A stretch of 64,000 nt of DNA from Nostoc spongiaeforme FACHB-130. Lineage in GTDB: Bacteria > Cyanobacteriota > Cyanobacteriia > Cyanobacteriales > Nostocaceae. The stretch lies in the NCBI RefSeq assembly GCF_014698475.1, contig NZ_JACJTB010000038.1, forward strand, positions 1-64,000. The letters are read 5' to 3'. The number at the start of each line of letters is the position of its first letter. Position 1 is the first letter of the stretch. The notes beneath the pieces were generated by a model that worked only from the letters and a program-made list of their open reading frames with translations, was not told the DNA's origin and did no database searches. Of this stretch, positions 34,953 through 44,872 are shown in pieces. The position numbers and the translations under genes were made by a program.

Positions 34953-35117
34953 CTCAAAAACTCCATTGTCAATTAGCAGATCATTAATCAAACAACTACC
35001 TAAAATAATAAAAATTGACAATTTAGAATTGTCAATTTTTGCAAACATAAGATTTACTAATATTTAGTGTGTAAGTTTTTTAACCTAAAATATTAAGTCC
35101 TGAACTTCATACTTTAA

Positions 35118-36356
35118 CTAGTTTTCGCGTTGTACAGGTAAAGCTGCGGGACGAACGGTGAGTTGGGTAATTTGTCCGTTGCGCTCTATTTGTACGGATA
35201 AAGGATTACCGATTTGACTTTTCTCCAAAATTCTTTGTACTTCCTCTGGTTTAGTGACCGACTGGTTATTAATTTGCTGAATCACATCTCCTGGCCTGAG
35301 TCCCGCCGCCGCCGCCGGAGAACGAGGCACAATCCGCACTAACAATACACCTTTATCTGTCGTCAGAGTAATGCGATCGCCAAATCGTTCGTTTATCCTG
35401 TCTTTAATTTCTGGTGTGAGTGCCACCATCTGCACACCCAAATAAGGATGATCAACCCGACCTTTCGTAATTAATTCTTGAGAAATTTTCTGGACTGTGT
35501 TAATCGGAATGGCAAATCCCAAACCTTGGGCGTTGCGAAGAATTGCTGTGTTCATCCCAATGACTTGACCACGTGCATTCAGCAACGGGCCGCCAGAATT
35601 CCCCGGATTAATCGCTGCGTCTGTTTGCAGATAGTCAACTCGCTTATCACTAGCACCAATATCACTGCTAGACCGATCTGTTGCACTAATAATCCCCGAT
35701 GTCACGGTATTGTTTAACCCCAAAGGGTTACCAATGGCAATTACCGCTTCCCCTGGCTGTAAAACGTCCGAATTACCTAACGATACAGTTGGCAAGTTAT
35801 TGGCATCGATTTTAATTACAGCGACATCTGTAACAGGGTCTTCTCCCAATACTTGACCATCAAAAGTCCTACCATCTTTCAGCGTCACGGTTACTTTATC
35901 AGCACCGTCAACGACATGGGAATTAGTCAAAATTTGCCCAGAGGAACTAATGATAAATCCTGAACCACTACCCCGTTCAACTCGCTGTCTGGGTTGAGAA
36001 TCCCGGAAATACCGCCGAAAGAAAGGATCGTTAAATTCGTCGGGAACACGCGATGTAATTGTTCTAGCGGAGTCGATTCGCACAACTGCACCGCCAACAT
36101 TTTTCACCACGCCAACAACAAAATTAGGATCACCAGATGAAATTGGTGAAAGTGCGATCGCAGATTCGGAATTAGATGTTTTACTATCGACAGTTCCAGG
36201 TTGATTGACAGAATTTTCAAAGGTTTTTCCTGGTAGAAGGCTACAGCCCCCCAAGGACACCACTGCTACCCCACTGAGCAGCATTAACTTCACATTTTTA
36301 GCCATTTTGCTCAATAGCCAATCCCAGCTATCAATATTATGCACTGTTGTGTTCAT
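35118..36356 (-). CDS. Deg/HtrA-type periplasmic serine protease (HhoA/HhoB/HtrA family)
   Basis: This 412-residue protein quality-control protease has a lipoprotein-like signal ([18 protein letters not shown], Cys as possible lipid site). A trypsin-like domain carries His in [11 protein letters not shown], Asp in [12 protein letters not shown] and Ser in [11 protein letters not shown]. One PDZ domain ends it ([11 protein letters not shown] ... [13 protein letters not shown]). The layout matches the cyanobacterial Deg proteases, but I cannot say which of the three orthologues. An internal ATG at 36305 gives a cleaner signal peptide than the one at 36356. Confidence 0.92.
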   Translation of the reverse strand: MNTTVHNIDSWDWLLSKMAKNVKLMLLSGVAVVSLGGCSLLPGKTFENSVNQPGTVDSKTSNSESAIALSPISSGDPNFVVGVVKNVGGAVVRIDSARTITSRVPDEFNDPFFRRYFRDSQPRQRVERGSGSGFIISSSGQILTNSHVVDGADKVTVTLKDGRTFDGQVLGEDPVTDVAVIKIDANNLPTVSLGNSDVLQPGEAVIAIGNPLGLNNTVTSGIISATDRSSSDIGASDKRVDYLQTDAAINPGNSGGPLLNARGQVIGMNTAILRNAQGLGFAIPINTVQKISQELITKGRVDHPYLGVQMVALTPEIKDRINERFGDRITLTTDKGVLLVRIVPRSPAAAAGLRPGDVIQQINNQSVTKPEEVQRILEKSQIGNPLSVQIERNGQITQLTVRPAALPVQREN

Positions 36357-36448
36357 GTGTCTTTGCTTCTCCGTGTTGGTCAGTGGGTGATAGGATATTG
36401 CCTACTGGGTAGTCCCAAAATGATTAGAACTCAAAGTTTAGCTTAGGT

Positions 36449-36593
36449 CTAGTAGTTCACCAACCGAACATTGCCGTGTCGACCTAGCAGGGGTGCAGGG
36501 GGCAGGGCGCAAGGGAGAGAATCTTTCCTCTCCGCTCCCTGCTCCCTGCACCGAAGCCAGCCACCACGAAAAGTTCTCTTGGCAGACTACTAG
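36449..36593. mobile_element. Possible 145-bp MITE upstream of dnaA
   Basis: CTAGTAGTTCACCAA at 36449-36463 and TTGGCAGACTACTAG ending at 36593 form an imperfect terminal inverted repeat. The interior holds GCAGGGGGCAGGGCG and CTCCGCTCCCTGCTCCC low-complexity repeats. The rest of the 308-bp gap between the protease and dnaA shows nothing else I can name. Confidence 0.5.
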
Positions 36594-36664
36594 AAGTGCT
36601 GGATGCTAAATTGGTGTTTGCTCATATCTTCTATTCTGGCGGTTAGCAGCAAAGGTGATATGTG

Positions 36665-38053
36665 ATGGAAATTTCTCTTGACAGTCTGTGGTCTCAGGTG
36701 CTAGAGCGCCTACAGCTAGAATTATCCCGTCCTACCTTTGAAACTTGGATTAAAACTGCCCAAGCGGAACGGTTCGAGAATAATTGTTTAGTGATTATTA
36801 CGCCCAACCCCTTTGCTCGCAATTGGTTACAAAAGTATTACATCAATACTATTGCCAATGTCGTGCAGAGTATTTTGGGGTATCCGGTAGAAATTTACAT
36901 TACCGTCGCCCAAGGTAATGAAGTTTCGCCTATAGAACAACGAGAAACTATCCAGGAATTTGCTAGTTCTAATTTTGTGTCTGAGAGCCTGACACAGAAA
37001 ACTCAAACTAACGCCGATTTAAATTCCAAATATGTGTTTTCGCGGTTTGTCGTGGGTGCAAATAACCGCATGGCACACGCAGCATCCCTAGCCGTTGCAG
37101 AATCTCCGGGTAGAGAGTTTAATCCGTTATTTTTATGTGGTGGTGTTGGTTTAGGTAAAACTCATCTGATGCAAGCGATCGGGCATTATCGTTGGGAGAT
37201 TTGCCCAAACTCTAAAATATTTTACGTTTCTACCGAGCAATTCACCAATGACTTGATTACGGCTATCCGTAATGATAGTATGCAAAGTTTCCGAGAACAT
37301 TATCGGGCGGCTGATGTACTGTTAGTGGATGATATTCAGTTCATTGAAGGTAAAGAATATACCCAAGAAGAATTTTTCCATACTTTTAATACATTACATG
37401 AAGCGGGTAAGCAAGTTGTAATTGCTTCTGACCGTCCACCAAACCAAATTCCCCAACTGCAAGAGAGGTTATCTTCACGCTTTTCTATGGGGTTAATAGC
37501 TGATATTCAACCGCCTGATTTAGAAACAAGAATGGCAATTTTACAAAAAAAGGCGGAGTATGAAAATATTCGTTTGCCCAAGGATGTAATTGAGTATATA
37601 GCAACTAACTACAAATCTAATATTCGGGAATTGGAAGGAGCATTGATTAGAGCTTTGGCATATATTTCGATTTGGGGTTTGCCGATGACAGTAGAAAATA
37701 TTACCCCAGTTTTAGAAACGCCAAGCGAGAAAGTGGCTGCGACTCCAGAGGCTATTTTAAATGCGGTGGCGGCGAATTTTGATCTGTCAATTGAAGACCT
37801 CAAAGGGAACTCACGACGGCGGGAAATTAGCTGGGCTAGGCAAATCGGGATGTATTTAATGCGTCAACACACTGATTTGAGTTTACCGAGAATTGGGGAA
37901 GAGTTTGGTGGCAAAGATCATACAACTGTGTTGTATAGTTGTGAGAAAATCACTCAACTCAAAGAAAGCGATCGCAACTTAGGAAACACACTTCGTCAAC
38001 TAAGCGATCGGATTAATATGAGTAGTCGTTCGCAAAAATCATCAAGGAATTAA
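36665..38053 (+). CDS. dnaA: Chromosomal replication initiator DnaA
   Basis: This 462-residue AAA+ initiator binds DnaA boxes at oriC and opens the origin. I start at the ATG at 36665 ([17 protein letters not shown]); an in-frame GTG lies one codon before. Domain I is at about 1-80, followed by a short domain II. AAA+ Walker [10 protein letters not shown] and Walker [10 protein letters not shown] follow, then the arginine-finger region and the C-terminal DNA-binding motif ([15 protein letters not shown]). Upstream of dnaN with the origin between them, the order is the usual bacterial one. Confidence 0.97.
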   Translation: MEISLDSLWSQVLERLQLELSRPTFETWIKTAQAERFENNCLVIITPNPFARNWLQKYYINTIANVVQSILGYPVEIYITVAQGNEVSPIEQRETIQEFASSNFVSESLTQKTQTNADLNSKYVFSRFVVGANNRMAHAASLAVAESPGREFNPLFLCGGVGLGKTHLMQAIGHYRWEICPNSKIFYVSTEQFTNDLITAIRNDSMQSFREHYRAADVLLVDDIQFIEGKEYTQEEFFHTFNTLHEAGKQVVIASDRPPNQIPQLQERLSSRFSMGLIADIQPPDLETRMAILQKKAEYENIRLPKDVIEYIATNYKSNIRELEGALIRALAYISIWGLPMTVENITPVLETPSEKVAATPEAILNAVAANFDLSIEDLKGNSRRREISWARQIGMYLMRQHTDLSLPRIGEEFGGKDHTTVLYSCEKITQLKESDRNLGNTLRQLSDRINMSSRSQKSSRN

Positions 38054-38060
38054 TCTGGAG

Positions 38061-38270
38061 TTTTCCACAGCCTGCAAACTAATTACTAATCGAAATGGTT
38101 AAGTAATAAATTCCAAATATTAAGTTAAGTATAAAAAACGATTAAAATTAAATCTCTCTGTGGAAAAATAATTCTTTTCTGTGGAAAAAAACCGATAATG
38201 CTGTGGAAAACTCAATCCAGTATAATTACCTTGTGGAAAAACCATAAAAGTTTTCCACAGGTTTTCCACA
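38061..38270. other. Chromosome origin oriC: seven DnaA boxes
   Basis: Perfect 9-mers TTTTCCACA or its complement TGTGGAAAA occur at 38061-38069, 38159-38167, 38180-38188, 38202-38210, 38232-38240, 38251-38259 and 38262-38270. Four in a row point one way, then two the other way. The 89-bp AT-rich stretch 38070-38158 is a candidate unwinding element. The position between dnaA and dnaN fits an origin. Confidence 0.9.
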
Positions 38271-38288
38271 GATATTGACACTGTTTAT

Positions 38289-38372
38289 TAAGAGGTTAGA
38301 GGTTAGAGGCTAGGGGCGTGAACAACAAAGACAAGGGAGACAAGGAAGAGGGGGTAGACAAGGGAGAGAGAT
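38289..38372. repeat. Short tandem repeats between oriC and dnaN
   Basis: Units of GGTTAGA (38291-38311) and ACAAGGGAGACAAGG (about 38328-38370) are STRR-type repeats. The rest of the gap up to dnaN is featureless. Confidence 0.65.
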
Positions 38373-38475
38373 GTTGATAAATCATTTAGGATTGCTATAG
38401 CTGGAAAATGTGAATATTGACTAAAGTAAAAAATACTCATCCTACCTTTAATCTCTAACCTCTAGTTCCTCATCT

Positions 38476-39627
38476 ATGAAATTACTTTGTTCTCAAAGCG
38501 ACCTCAGCACTAATCTTTCCCTTGTGAGTCGTGCTGTACCTTCACGACCAAATCATCCTGTATTGGCAAATATACTTTTACAAGCGGATGCAGAAACTAA
38601 CCAAGTCAGTTTAACCGCCTTTGATTTGAGTTTAGGTATTCGTACTAGCTTTAGTGCAGAAGTTTGGCAAGGAGGAGCGATCGCCATACCTGCTAAACTC
38701 TTGGTAGATATTACCTCGCGTTTGCCAGAAGGGGAAATCACCTTAGATGACGAGGCTTCAGAAGCATCTACTGGTGAAGGTTTAATTGTCACCCTCACAC
38801 CCAAAAGCGGCTATTATCAATTACGCGCCATGAGTGCGGAAGATTTTCCCGAACTCCCCATAATTGAAGATGCAGAACCAATTAATTTAACAGCCGCCGC
38901 TTTAATTGAAGGACTGCGGGGTTCATTATTTGCTACCAGTGCTGATGAAACCAAGCAAGTTCTCACAGGTGTACATTTGAGTGTGAAACAAGACACCCTA
39001 GAATTTGGCGCGACTGATGGACATCGCCTAGCGGTAGTAGAAACCACAAACGAGAGTCCTTTGGCTGGTGGTGGACAATTAGAAGTCACAGTACCCAGCA
39101 AAGCCTTACGAGAACTAGAAAGGATGTTGGGGCATCATGCGGCGGAGGATGCGATCGCCTTATACTTAGACCAAGGTCAAGTTATCTTTGAGTGGCAAAA
39201 TCAACGCCTAACTAGCCGCACCTTAGAAGGTCAATATCCCGCCTATCGCCAACTCATTCCCCGCCAATTTGAGCGCCAAGTTACAGTTGACCGCAAACAA
39301 TTTTTAAGTACTTTAGAAAGAATTGCTGTACTAGCAGATCAAAAGAATAATATAGTTAAACTCACCATTGATCATGCTGCCCAAGAATTAACCTTATCTT
39401 GTGAGGCGCAAGAAATGGGCAGTGGTCGAGAGTCCATACCTGCGGAAATCTCTGGCGAAGATATCGAAATTGCTTTTAATGTGAAGTATCTCATGGAAGG
39501 ACTAAAAGCCTTACCATCTTCAGAAATTCAAATGCACATCAATCAAAACCTCACGCCAGTCATTTTTACACCCCTGGGAGGCTTGAAGATGACTTATTTA
39601 GCTATGCCGGTGCAGCTACGTAGTTAA
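38476..39627 (+). CDS. dnaN: DNA polymerase III beta subunit (sliding clamp)
   Basis: This 383-residue ring-forming processivity clamp tethers DNA polymerase III and many repair proteins to DNA. It begins MKLLCSQSDLSTNLSLVSRAV and ends LGGLKMTYLAMPVQ, both typical. Three clamp folds are seen (SDL..., the ADETKQVLTGVHLSV central part and FNVKYLMEGLKAL). No ribosome-binding site is strong. The gene follows the origin and is cotranscribed with nothing visible. Confidence 0.97.
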   Translation: MKLLCSQSDLSTNLSLVSRAVPSRPNHPVLANILLQADAETNQVSLTAFDLSLGIRTSFSAEVWQGGAIAIPAKLLVDITSRLPEGEITLDDEASEASTGEGLIVTLTPKSGYYQLRAMSAEDFPELPIIEDAEPINLTAAALIEGLRGSLFATSADETKQVLTGVHLSVKQDTLEFGATDGHRLAVVETTNESPLAGGGQLEVTVPSKALRELERMLGHHAAEDAIALYLDQGQVIFEWQNQRLTSRTLEGQYPAYRQLIPRQFERQVTVDRKQFLSTLERIAVLADQKNNIVKLTIDHAAQELTLSCEAQEMGSGRESIPAEISGEDIEIAFNVKYLMEGLKALPSSEIQMHINQNLTPVIFTPLGGLKMTYLAMPVQLRS

Positions 39628-39769
39628 CAAGATTTTGCTGAGGGCGGAGGAGGGCAATTGTCTTCCATTAATATCTGTTGATGGTGTGTTTTGAAAGGCT
39701 GACCGTAGATTTATTGGATTTACCCGTAATCTTAAATAATGAATCTACTTTGGTCATGACGTTAGAAAA

Positions 39770-40306
39770 TCACAACATCATTTCAGTTTCATCCAGGCTA
39801 AAGCGATGGGGATTTTTAAGAATGAACCTACCATTTTCCTTGATTAAGTCACCTGTACAGTAAACAGGCAGGCGTTCTTGATAAGCTTTTAATGCCAGGA
39901 TATAGTCACGGTCAGCTAATTCAGTTTGGATGGGACGCAGTTTATCAACTACGATGCCCAACATAGTGATATCGCCACTGAGATGATCTGCATTGGGTGT
40001 GGCAATGTGCGTGACGACTGCTTGAATAGTGGTGTTGGGTGCATTTGTAATTAATTCACCGCAAACCGACTGTTGTGTTCTGGTTTCTGCCAATGCGAGA
40101 GTTTCAACGACTTCCGCCATACGACGGGAAAAATCGATAATTTCTGGTTTGAGGGGAAGTAAAATTTCAAAACCGTCTAAAGTCCAAATAGCAGCTTTAT
40201 CACCCTGACGTTGCTGTTGCTGCCAACCATGCGCGACTAAGTAAGCTTCTACTTGTCGGGGGTCGATATATTTAAATTTTTCTACATCCGGGAAAATAGC
40301 TGTCAT
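39770..40306 (-). CDS. Unknown partner protein of the DUF4365 gene
   Basis: I do not recognise this 178-residue protein. It is soluble alpha/beta (VEAYLVAHGWQQQQRQGDKAAIWTLDGFEILLPL), with no membrane segment and no catalytic motif I can name. Its ATG overlaps the last bases of the upstream DUF4365 gene (ATGA overlap, 40303-40306), so translation is probably coupled and the two proteins likely act together. Confidence 0.7.
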   Translation of the reverse strand: MTAIFPDVEKFKYIDPRQVEAYLVAHGWQQQQRQGDKAAIWTLDGFEILLPLKPEIIDFSRRMAEVVETLALAETRTQQSVCGELITNAPNTTIQAVVTHIATPNADHLSGDITMLGIVVDKLRPIQTELADRDYILALKAYQERLPVYCTGDLIKENGRFILKNPHRFSLDETEMML

Positions 40307-40806
40307 AGGAATTCTCCAACGGCGATGCGTGACATGATGGTTTTGAGTGCGTCGGGACTAAATATATTTTGGCGCTTAATTTCCACAGTGATGGAAGTTT
40401 TGTTATCAACTGGTGGTTGTCCACGCAACGATAACCAGTAACCGCAACGTTTGAGACAAAGAGATTCTTCGGTTTGCGATAACCAGTCGCTAACAACTTC
40501 TGGTACTAAGACAACTATTAATAGTTGTGGCACAAAGGGGTCATCTTCTCTGAGTTCGTCATAATTTTTAGTGCTGAGTTTGTATTTAATAAATGTTTCT
40601 TTGAGAATATCTTGGGATGTAGATTTAATTTGTACGTCAAATCGAGGCAAACGCTTGGAGTTGAGTTTTCCTGGTACGGTGATTGTAGCGTCGATGCCGC
40701 TATCATCTAACCTACGTGTAGCAGCTTGTAGAGAGTAGCCAGCAGTTGCCGTGACAGCATACACATAAGCGTAACTAAAATCTTCTTTTTGGGTACTGAG
40801 GCTCAT
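40303..40806 (-). CDS. DUF4365 domain protein (predicted nuclease-like)
   Basis: This 167-residue protein has the DUF4365 pattern. It shows YAYVYAVTATAGYSL, then a DDSGIDATI element with conserved Asp, and FDVQIKST (Q-x-K), as in a PD-(D/E)XK-type core. DUF4365 domains appear in predicted nucleases of defence or mobile loci. Here the domain is alone except for the coupled 178-residue partner, next to dnaN and not in a visible defence island. No function has been shown to my knowledge. Confidence 0.75.
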   Translation of the reverse strand: MSLSTQKEDFSYAYVYAVTATAGYSLQAATRRLDDSGIDATITVPGKLNSKRLPRFDVQIKSTSQDILKETFIKYKLSTKNYDELREDDPFVPQLLIVVLVPEVVSDWLSQTEESLCLKRCGYWLSLRGQPPVDNKTSITVEIKRQNIFSPDALKTIMSRIAVGEFL

Positions 40807-40824
40807 TATTTACAGACTTTAATG

Positions 40825-41568
40825 CTAGAGAATTTGAGATAAAAATTGGCGAGTTCTGTCCTCTTGAGGGTTGGTAAAAAATATATCAGGTGTTGCTGAC
40901 TCTACAAGAGAACCGCTATCCATAAGCATTACTCTGTCAGCAACTTCACGGGCGAATCCGACTTCGTGGGTAACTACAACCATCGTCATTCCATCACGGG
41001 CTAGAGTACGCATCACATCTAATACTTCGCGTACCATTTCTGGGTCTAAAGCTGAGGTGGGTTCATCGAATAGCATAATTTTAGGCTGCATCGCTAATGC
41101 ACGCGCGATCGCTACCCGTTGTTGTTGTCCACCAGATAACTGTCCGGGATATTTCTGTGCTTGTTCTAATATTCCTACTCTTTCTAACAGTTGCATTGCT
41201 AATTCTTCCGCTTTCGCTTTTGACCAGCGACGTACCCAAATTGGCGCTAAGGTAATATTTTGCAATACAGTGAGATGGGGAAACAAATTAAATTGTTGAA
41301 AAACCATTCCCACTTCTTGCCGAATTGCTTCAATATTCCGCAAGTCGTTACTCAGGGTAATCCCATCAATAATAATTTTTCCTTTTTGATATTCTTCTAA
41401 AGCATTAAATGTCCGAATAAAAGTAGATTTTCCTGAACCAGAAGGCCCCATTAATACTACTACTTCTCCTCGGTTAACAGTTAAACTCACACCTTGGAGA
41501 ACATGAAATTTTCCATACCATTTATGAACATTCTCAGCAATAATAATTGATTCTTTATCTATCATCAT
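40825..41568 (-). CDS. bgtA: Amino-acid ABC transporter ATP-binding protein (BgtA-like)
   Basis: This is a polar amino-acid transporter ATPase of 247 residues from the ATG at 41568 ([19 protein letters not shown]); the open frame begins at 41637. Walker [10 protein letters not shown], signature [16 protein letters not shown], Walker [13 protein letters not shown] and switch VVTHEVGFA are seen. In Anabaena PCC 7120, as I recall, natF, natG, natH and bgtA lie together and form the N-II amino-acid system. Here the same four genes are present, but an opposing gene separates this one from natH. Confidence 0.88.
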   Translation of the reverse strand: MMIDKESIIIAENVHKWYGKFHVLQGVSLTVNRGEVVVLMGPSGSGKSTFIRTFNALEEYQKGKIIIDGITLSNDLRNIEAIRQEVGMVFQQFNLFPHLTVLQNITLAPIWVRRWSKAKAEELAMQLLERVGILEQAQKYPGQLSGGQQQRVAIARALAMQPKIMLFDEPTSALDPEMVREVLDVMRTLARDGMTMVVVTHEVGFAREVADRVMLMDSGSLVESATPDIFFTNPQEDRTRQFLSQIL

Positions 41569-41702
41569 GAATTTTTCTACCTGAATTGTATTTTTAATAA
41601 CATCTAGTAAATAAAAATATTGCCTGAATTTTACCAAATTGACGGCTCTGAAAATTAGAGATTGATGTATTATTAAATCTTAGTACTGTTACAAAAAATT
41701 CG

Positions 41703-42608
41703 GTGTCTAAACCAGCAGATACAGGTGGTAAGCGATTAATTAGTCTCGCTCCCGATGCCTGGGTAAAATGGGTAACGCAGCGCCCAGAAGTCATAGCAAA
41801 AGAAATTTTAGGTTCTGAGTTTCAGTGGATTAGCCGCGAAACAGATGTGCTTGTAAAAGCATACAGTGAGGCGTGTGGTGATTTTTTGGTACTCACAGAA
41901 TTGCAATTGCGCTACACAACCAAAATGCCTTTAAGGATGAGGGCTTATGCGGCTTTGGCAGAGGAACGTTACCAACTGCCTACTTATCCAGTATTAATCA
42001 ACATCTTGCCACCGCCAACGACAGTAACAGTTGTCAGTAGTTACGAGCAAGAATTTTTTGGATTACGTGCTATCCAAGACTATCGCGTGATTAACTTGTG
42101 GGAAGTAGATGCTGAGATTGTGTTTCAGCAACCAATACCATCTTTGTTACCATTCGTGCCGATATTGCGAGGCGGAGGAGAAGCATCTGTTGTACAACGC
42201 GCACTACAAATACTACGAGCAGATGACCAGTTCAACCAGTTAGAATCATTGCTGGCATTTTTTGCTAGTTTTGTGTTAGAGACACCTTTAGTACAGCAAA
42301 TTATGAGGTGGGATATGACAGTATTAAGAGAATCACCTTGGTATGAAGAGATTTTAACTGAAGGTAAAGTATTAGGTCTTCAGCAAGGCTTAGAACAAGG
42401 CTTAGAACAAGGCTTAGAGCAAGGTGCGCGACGGCAATTAATACGGGTGTTGCAAAGACGCTTTGGCGAAATTTCACCTTCAGTAGTCGCAAGTTTGGAA
42501 AGTGCGAGTGTAGAACAGCTAGAAAATCTCATGGATGCGGCTATTACTGTCAGTTCTTTGGCAGAATTTATGACTTTCTTATCTGATGAAAGTGATACCG
42601 CACAATAA
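41703..42608 (+). CDS. Rpn-family PD-(D/E)XK protein with DUF4351 tail
   Basis: This is a 301-residue protein starting at GTG 41703. The catalytic core reads SRETDVLVKA (Asp), then LTELQLRY (E-x-Q), followed by MRAYAALAEERY. A helical C-terminal part ends with DUF4351-like ARRQLIRVLQRRFGEIS ... LENLMDAAI. Three 15-bp repeats (about 42379-42423) encode QGLEQGLEQGLEQG. It ends exactly at the base before natH's stop on the other strand, a convergent arrangement. It lies inside the natFGH-bgtA gene set and was most likely inserted there. Confidence 0.82.
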   Translation: MSKPADTGGKRLISLAPDAWVKWVTQRPEVIAKEILGSEFQWISRETDVLVKAYSEACGDFLVLTELQLRYTTKMPLRMRAYAALAEERYQLPTYPVLINILPPPTTVTVVSSYEQEFFGLRAIQDYRVINLWEVDAEIVFQQPIPSLLPFVPILRGGGEASVVQRALQILRADDQFNQLESLLAFFASFVLETPLVQQIMRWDMTVLRESPWYEEILTEGKVLGLQQGLEQGLEQGLEQGARRQLIRVLQRRFGEISPSVVASLESASVEQLENLMDAAITVSSLAEFMTFLSDESDTAQ

Positions 42609-43757
42609 TTAATTAAACTGTCTCTCTAAACGTTGGGAGACTAACGACATTGAATAGCAAAATAGCCAGTAAATTAACCCAACAAATAAATAAACTTCTG
42701 CATAGCGCCCGATAAATTGTGGCTGTGCCAAGATGGAACGAGAAATGCCTGTTAATTCTACTAAGCCTAGTAAAGATAACAGTGAAGTATCTTTAAATAA
42801 GCCAATAAATTGTCCGACAATTGCCGGAATAACTGCTCGTAAAGCTTGAGGAAGGACAATTAATATAATGATCAATGGTGTTTTTAATCCTAATGCTTTA
42901 GCGGCTTCAATTTGCCCACGGGGAATTACTTGCAGTCCGCCACGGACGTTTTCTGCCATGTAAGCTGCACTAAATAAAACTAATCCGGCAATTGCTCTAA
43001 TGACTCTATCTAACCGCCAATCTGTTGGTAAAAATAAAGGTAACATGACTTGAGCGAGAAATAAAATACCGATTAGTGGTAATCCTCGCACAATCTCTAT
43101 ATATAGAATAGAAAACCAACGTAAAATAGGCAAATTACTAGTACGTCCTAAAGCTAATAAAACACCTAAAGGAAACGAAAGTATAATACTCACGACTGCC
43201 ATTAAAACAGTGAGTAGTAATCCATTCCATAAATTTGTAGGGACATTTTGTAAACCCAATCCTCCGCCAATTAGCCAGATGATTAGGGGAAATGATAATA
43301 GCCAGAGTGGAGATAGCCAAGGAGTTATAGTTTTATAAAATTTTTGACTCAGCCAAAAGCTTGTTAATGTTAATGCCGCAATAAATAGTAACCATATACG
43401 CGAGGTGAACTCCAAAGGCAGAAAAATTAATAATCCACTATAAGTAAAAGCAAAAATAGCAAATCTCAGCTTAGAAAGACTTTGTTTATGAAATAAAATA
43501 CCGCTAGTGATGGAGAATAAAACAGATGCGATCGCCAAAACAATCCAAGCACGCCAATATAGGGTTTGAGGAAATCTCCCAACTAAGAATAAGCGCAAGT
43601 TAACTTGAATTACTGTCCATTGTGCTTGAGTAGTTGCCCAAATTATGACGTTACGTAACGCCCAAAATATAAATACTAAACAGACAACAGTTAACAGGCT
43701 GTTGTACCAAGTGTTAAATAAGTTTTTCCGCAGCCAAGTTAATTGATAATTTATCAT
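42609..43757 (-). CDS. natH: Amino-acid ABC transporter permease (NatH-like)
   Basis: This 382-residue inner-membrane permease of the polar amino-acid type (HisM/GlnP fold) has an N-terminal extension with several extra membrane segments before the permease core. The core has NGLLLTVLMAVVSIILSFPLGVLLAL and the ATPase-coupling loop (ENVRGGLQVIPRGQIEAAKALGL). It pairs with the 308-residue permease upstream, 141 bp apart, to form the channel. The gene name is by synteny with natF and natG. Confidence 0.85.
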   Translation of the reverse strand: MINYQLTWLRKNLFNTWYNSLLTVVCLVFIFWALRNVIIWATTQAQWTVIQVNLRLFLVGRFPQTLYWRAWIVLAIASVLFSITSGILFHKQSLSKLRFAIFAFTYSGLLIFLPLEFTSRIWLLFIAALTLTSFWLSQKFYKTITPWLSPLWLLSFPLIIWLIGGGLGLQNVPTNLWNGLLLTVLMAVVSIILSFPLGVLLALGRTSNLPILRWFSILYIEIVRGLPLIGILFLAQVMLPLFLPTDWRLDRVIRAIAGLVLFSAAYMAENVRGGLQVIPRGQIEAAKALGLKTPLIIILIVLPQALRAVIPAIVGQFIGLFKDTSLLSLLGLVELTGISRSILAQPQFIGRYAEVYLFVGLIYWLFCYSMSLVSQRLERQFN

Positions 43758-43898
43758 TGATTCTTTTCCATATAAATCAAATTTTATTTGGATAAAAAAT
43801 ACAGTATACCTAAAAAATTCTCTTTCCTACTCCCTATTCCCTACTCCCAGTCTTTTCAGATAATTTCAAAAATCAAACCCAATTCCTATATATCACTT

Positions 43899-44825
43899 TT
43901 ATCTCTCTGGAATTTTTACGGTACGATTGAGCAAATTCATAATTATAGAAATAGTTAAGCTCAAGGTAAGGTAAGTAAACATAAGTAGTAACATTACTTC
44001 TACGGCTCTCCCGGTTTGATTAAAGGTGGTAGAAGCGACAAAATAAATATCGGGATAACCAATAGCGATCGCTAAACTAGAATTTTTCGTCAAATTCAGA
44101 TACTGACTAGTTAATGGCGGAATGATTACCCGTAAGGCTTGGGGAAAAACCACCAAGCGCATTACTAATCCAGGTTTGAAACCAAGCGATCGCGCCGCCT
44201 CCCATTGTCCTTTAGGTACTGATTGAATCCCACCCCGGACAATTTCTGCAATAAACGCACCTGTGTAAAAAATTAACCCCAACAGTAAAGCCGAAAACTC
44301 TGGAGAAAAATGAACCCAAGGTAATTCAATGCCATTTTGACTGAGACTGATAAAACCCCAAAGAGAAATTTTATTGTCTGCTTTAGGAAAACTCAAAAAA
44401 ACAGCAAAGTACCAAAATAGTAATTGCAATAGTAAAGGCGTATTCCGAAAAATCTCTACATAAATTAAGCTGATATTTCGCACTAACCAGTTATCAGATA
44501 ACCTCGCTATCCCAGCAGTTATGCCGACAATTGTCGTGAAAAAAATGCCTGCGATCGCCACCCGCAATGAGTTAATTAATCCCACCCATAAAGCACGGGT
44601 ATACGTATCAGTGGCTTTGTAAGTAATTGGCGTTTCACCAATATCAAAAGATGCTTGCTGCTTGAGAAAATCAAAGCCGAATTTAATACCTAATTGTTGT
44701 AAATTGCGGCTCAGGTTACTCCAAAAAATTATTACTAAAATTGCCACTAAAAACACAGCAACAAATTGTGCTGTGATTTGCCAAAAACGATAATCACGCC
44801 AAATGGGGGGTTTGTCATTTGTCAT
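43899..44825 (-). CDS. natG: Amino-acid ABC transporter permease (NatG-like)
   Basis: This 308-residue HisQ-type permease has an N-terminal membrane segment (FVAVFLVAILVIIFW), a lumenal loop, then the five-helix core with VGLINSLRVAIAGIFFTTIVG. The coupling loop is IVRGGIQSVPKGQWEAARSLGF. It forms a heterodimer with the natH-like permease. It lies 47 bp downstream of the binding-protein gene, so all are one operon. Confidence 0.87.
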   Translation of the reverse strand: MTNDKPPIWRDYRFWQITAQFVAVFLVAILVIIFWSNLSRNLQQLGIKFGFDFLKQQASFDIGETPITYKATDTYTRALWVGLINSLRVAIAGIFFTTIVGITAGIARLSDNWLVRNISLIYVEIFRNTPLLLQLLFWYFAVFLSFPKADNKISLWGFISLSQNGIELPWVHFSPEFSALLLGLIFYTGAFIAEIVRGGIQSVPKGQWEAARSLGFKPGLVMRLVVFPQALRVIIPPLTSQYLNLTKNSSLAIAIGYPDIYFVASTTFNQTGRAVEVMLLLMFTYLTLSLTISIIMNLLNRTVKIPER

Positions 44826-44872
44826 TAGTTATTTGTCCTTTGTCAAAAGTATGAAATTTCATACTTCACACT

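Noticed and set aside
36662-36664. GTG as the dnaA start
   Set aside because: The ATG one codon later gives the usual DnaA N-terminus; the difference is one residue.
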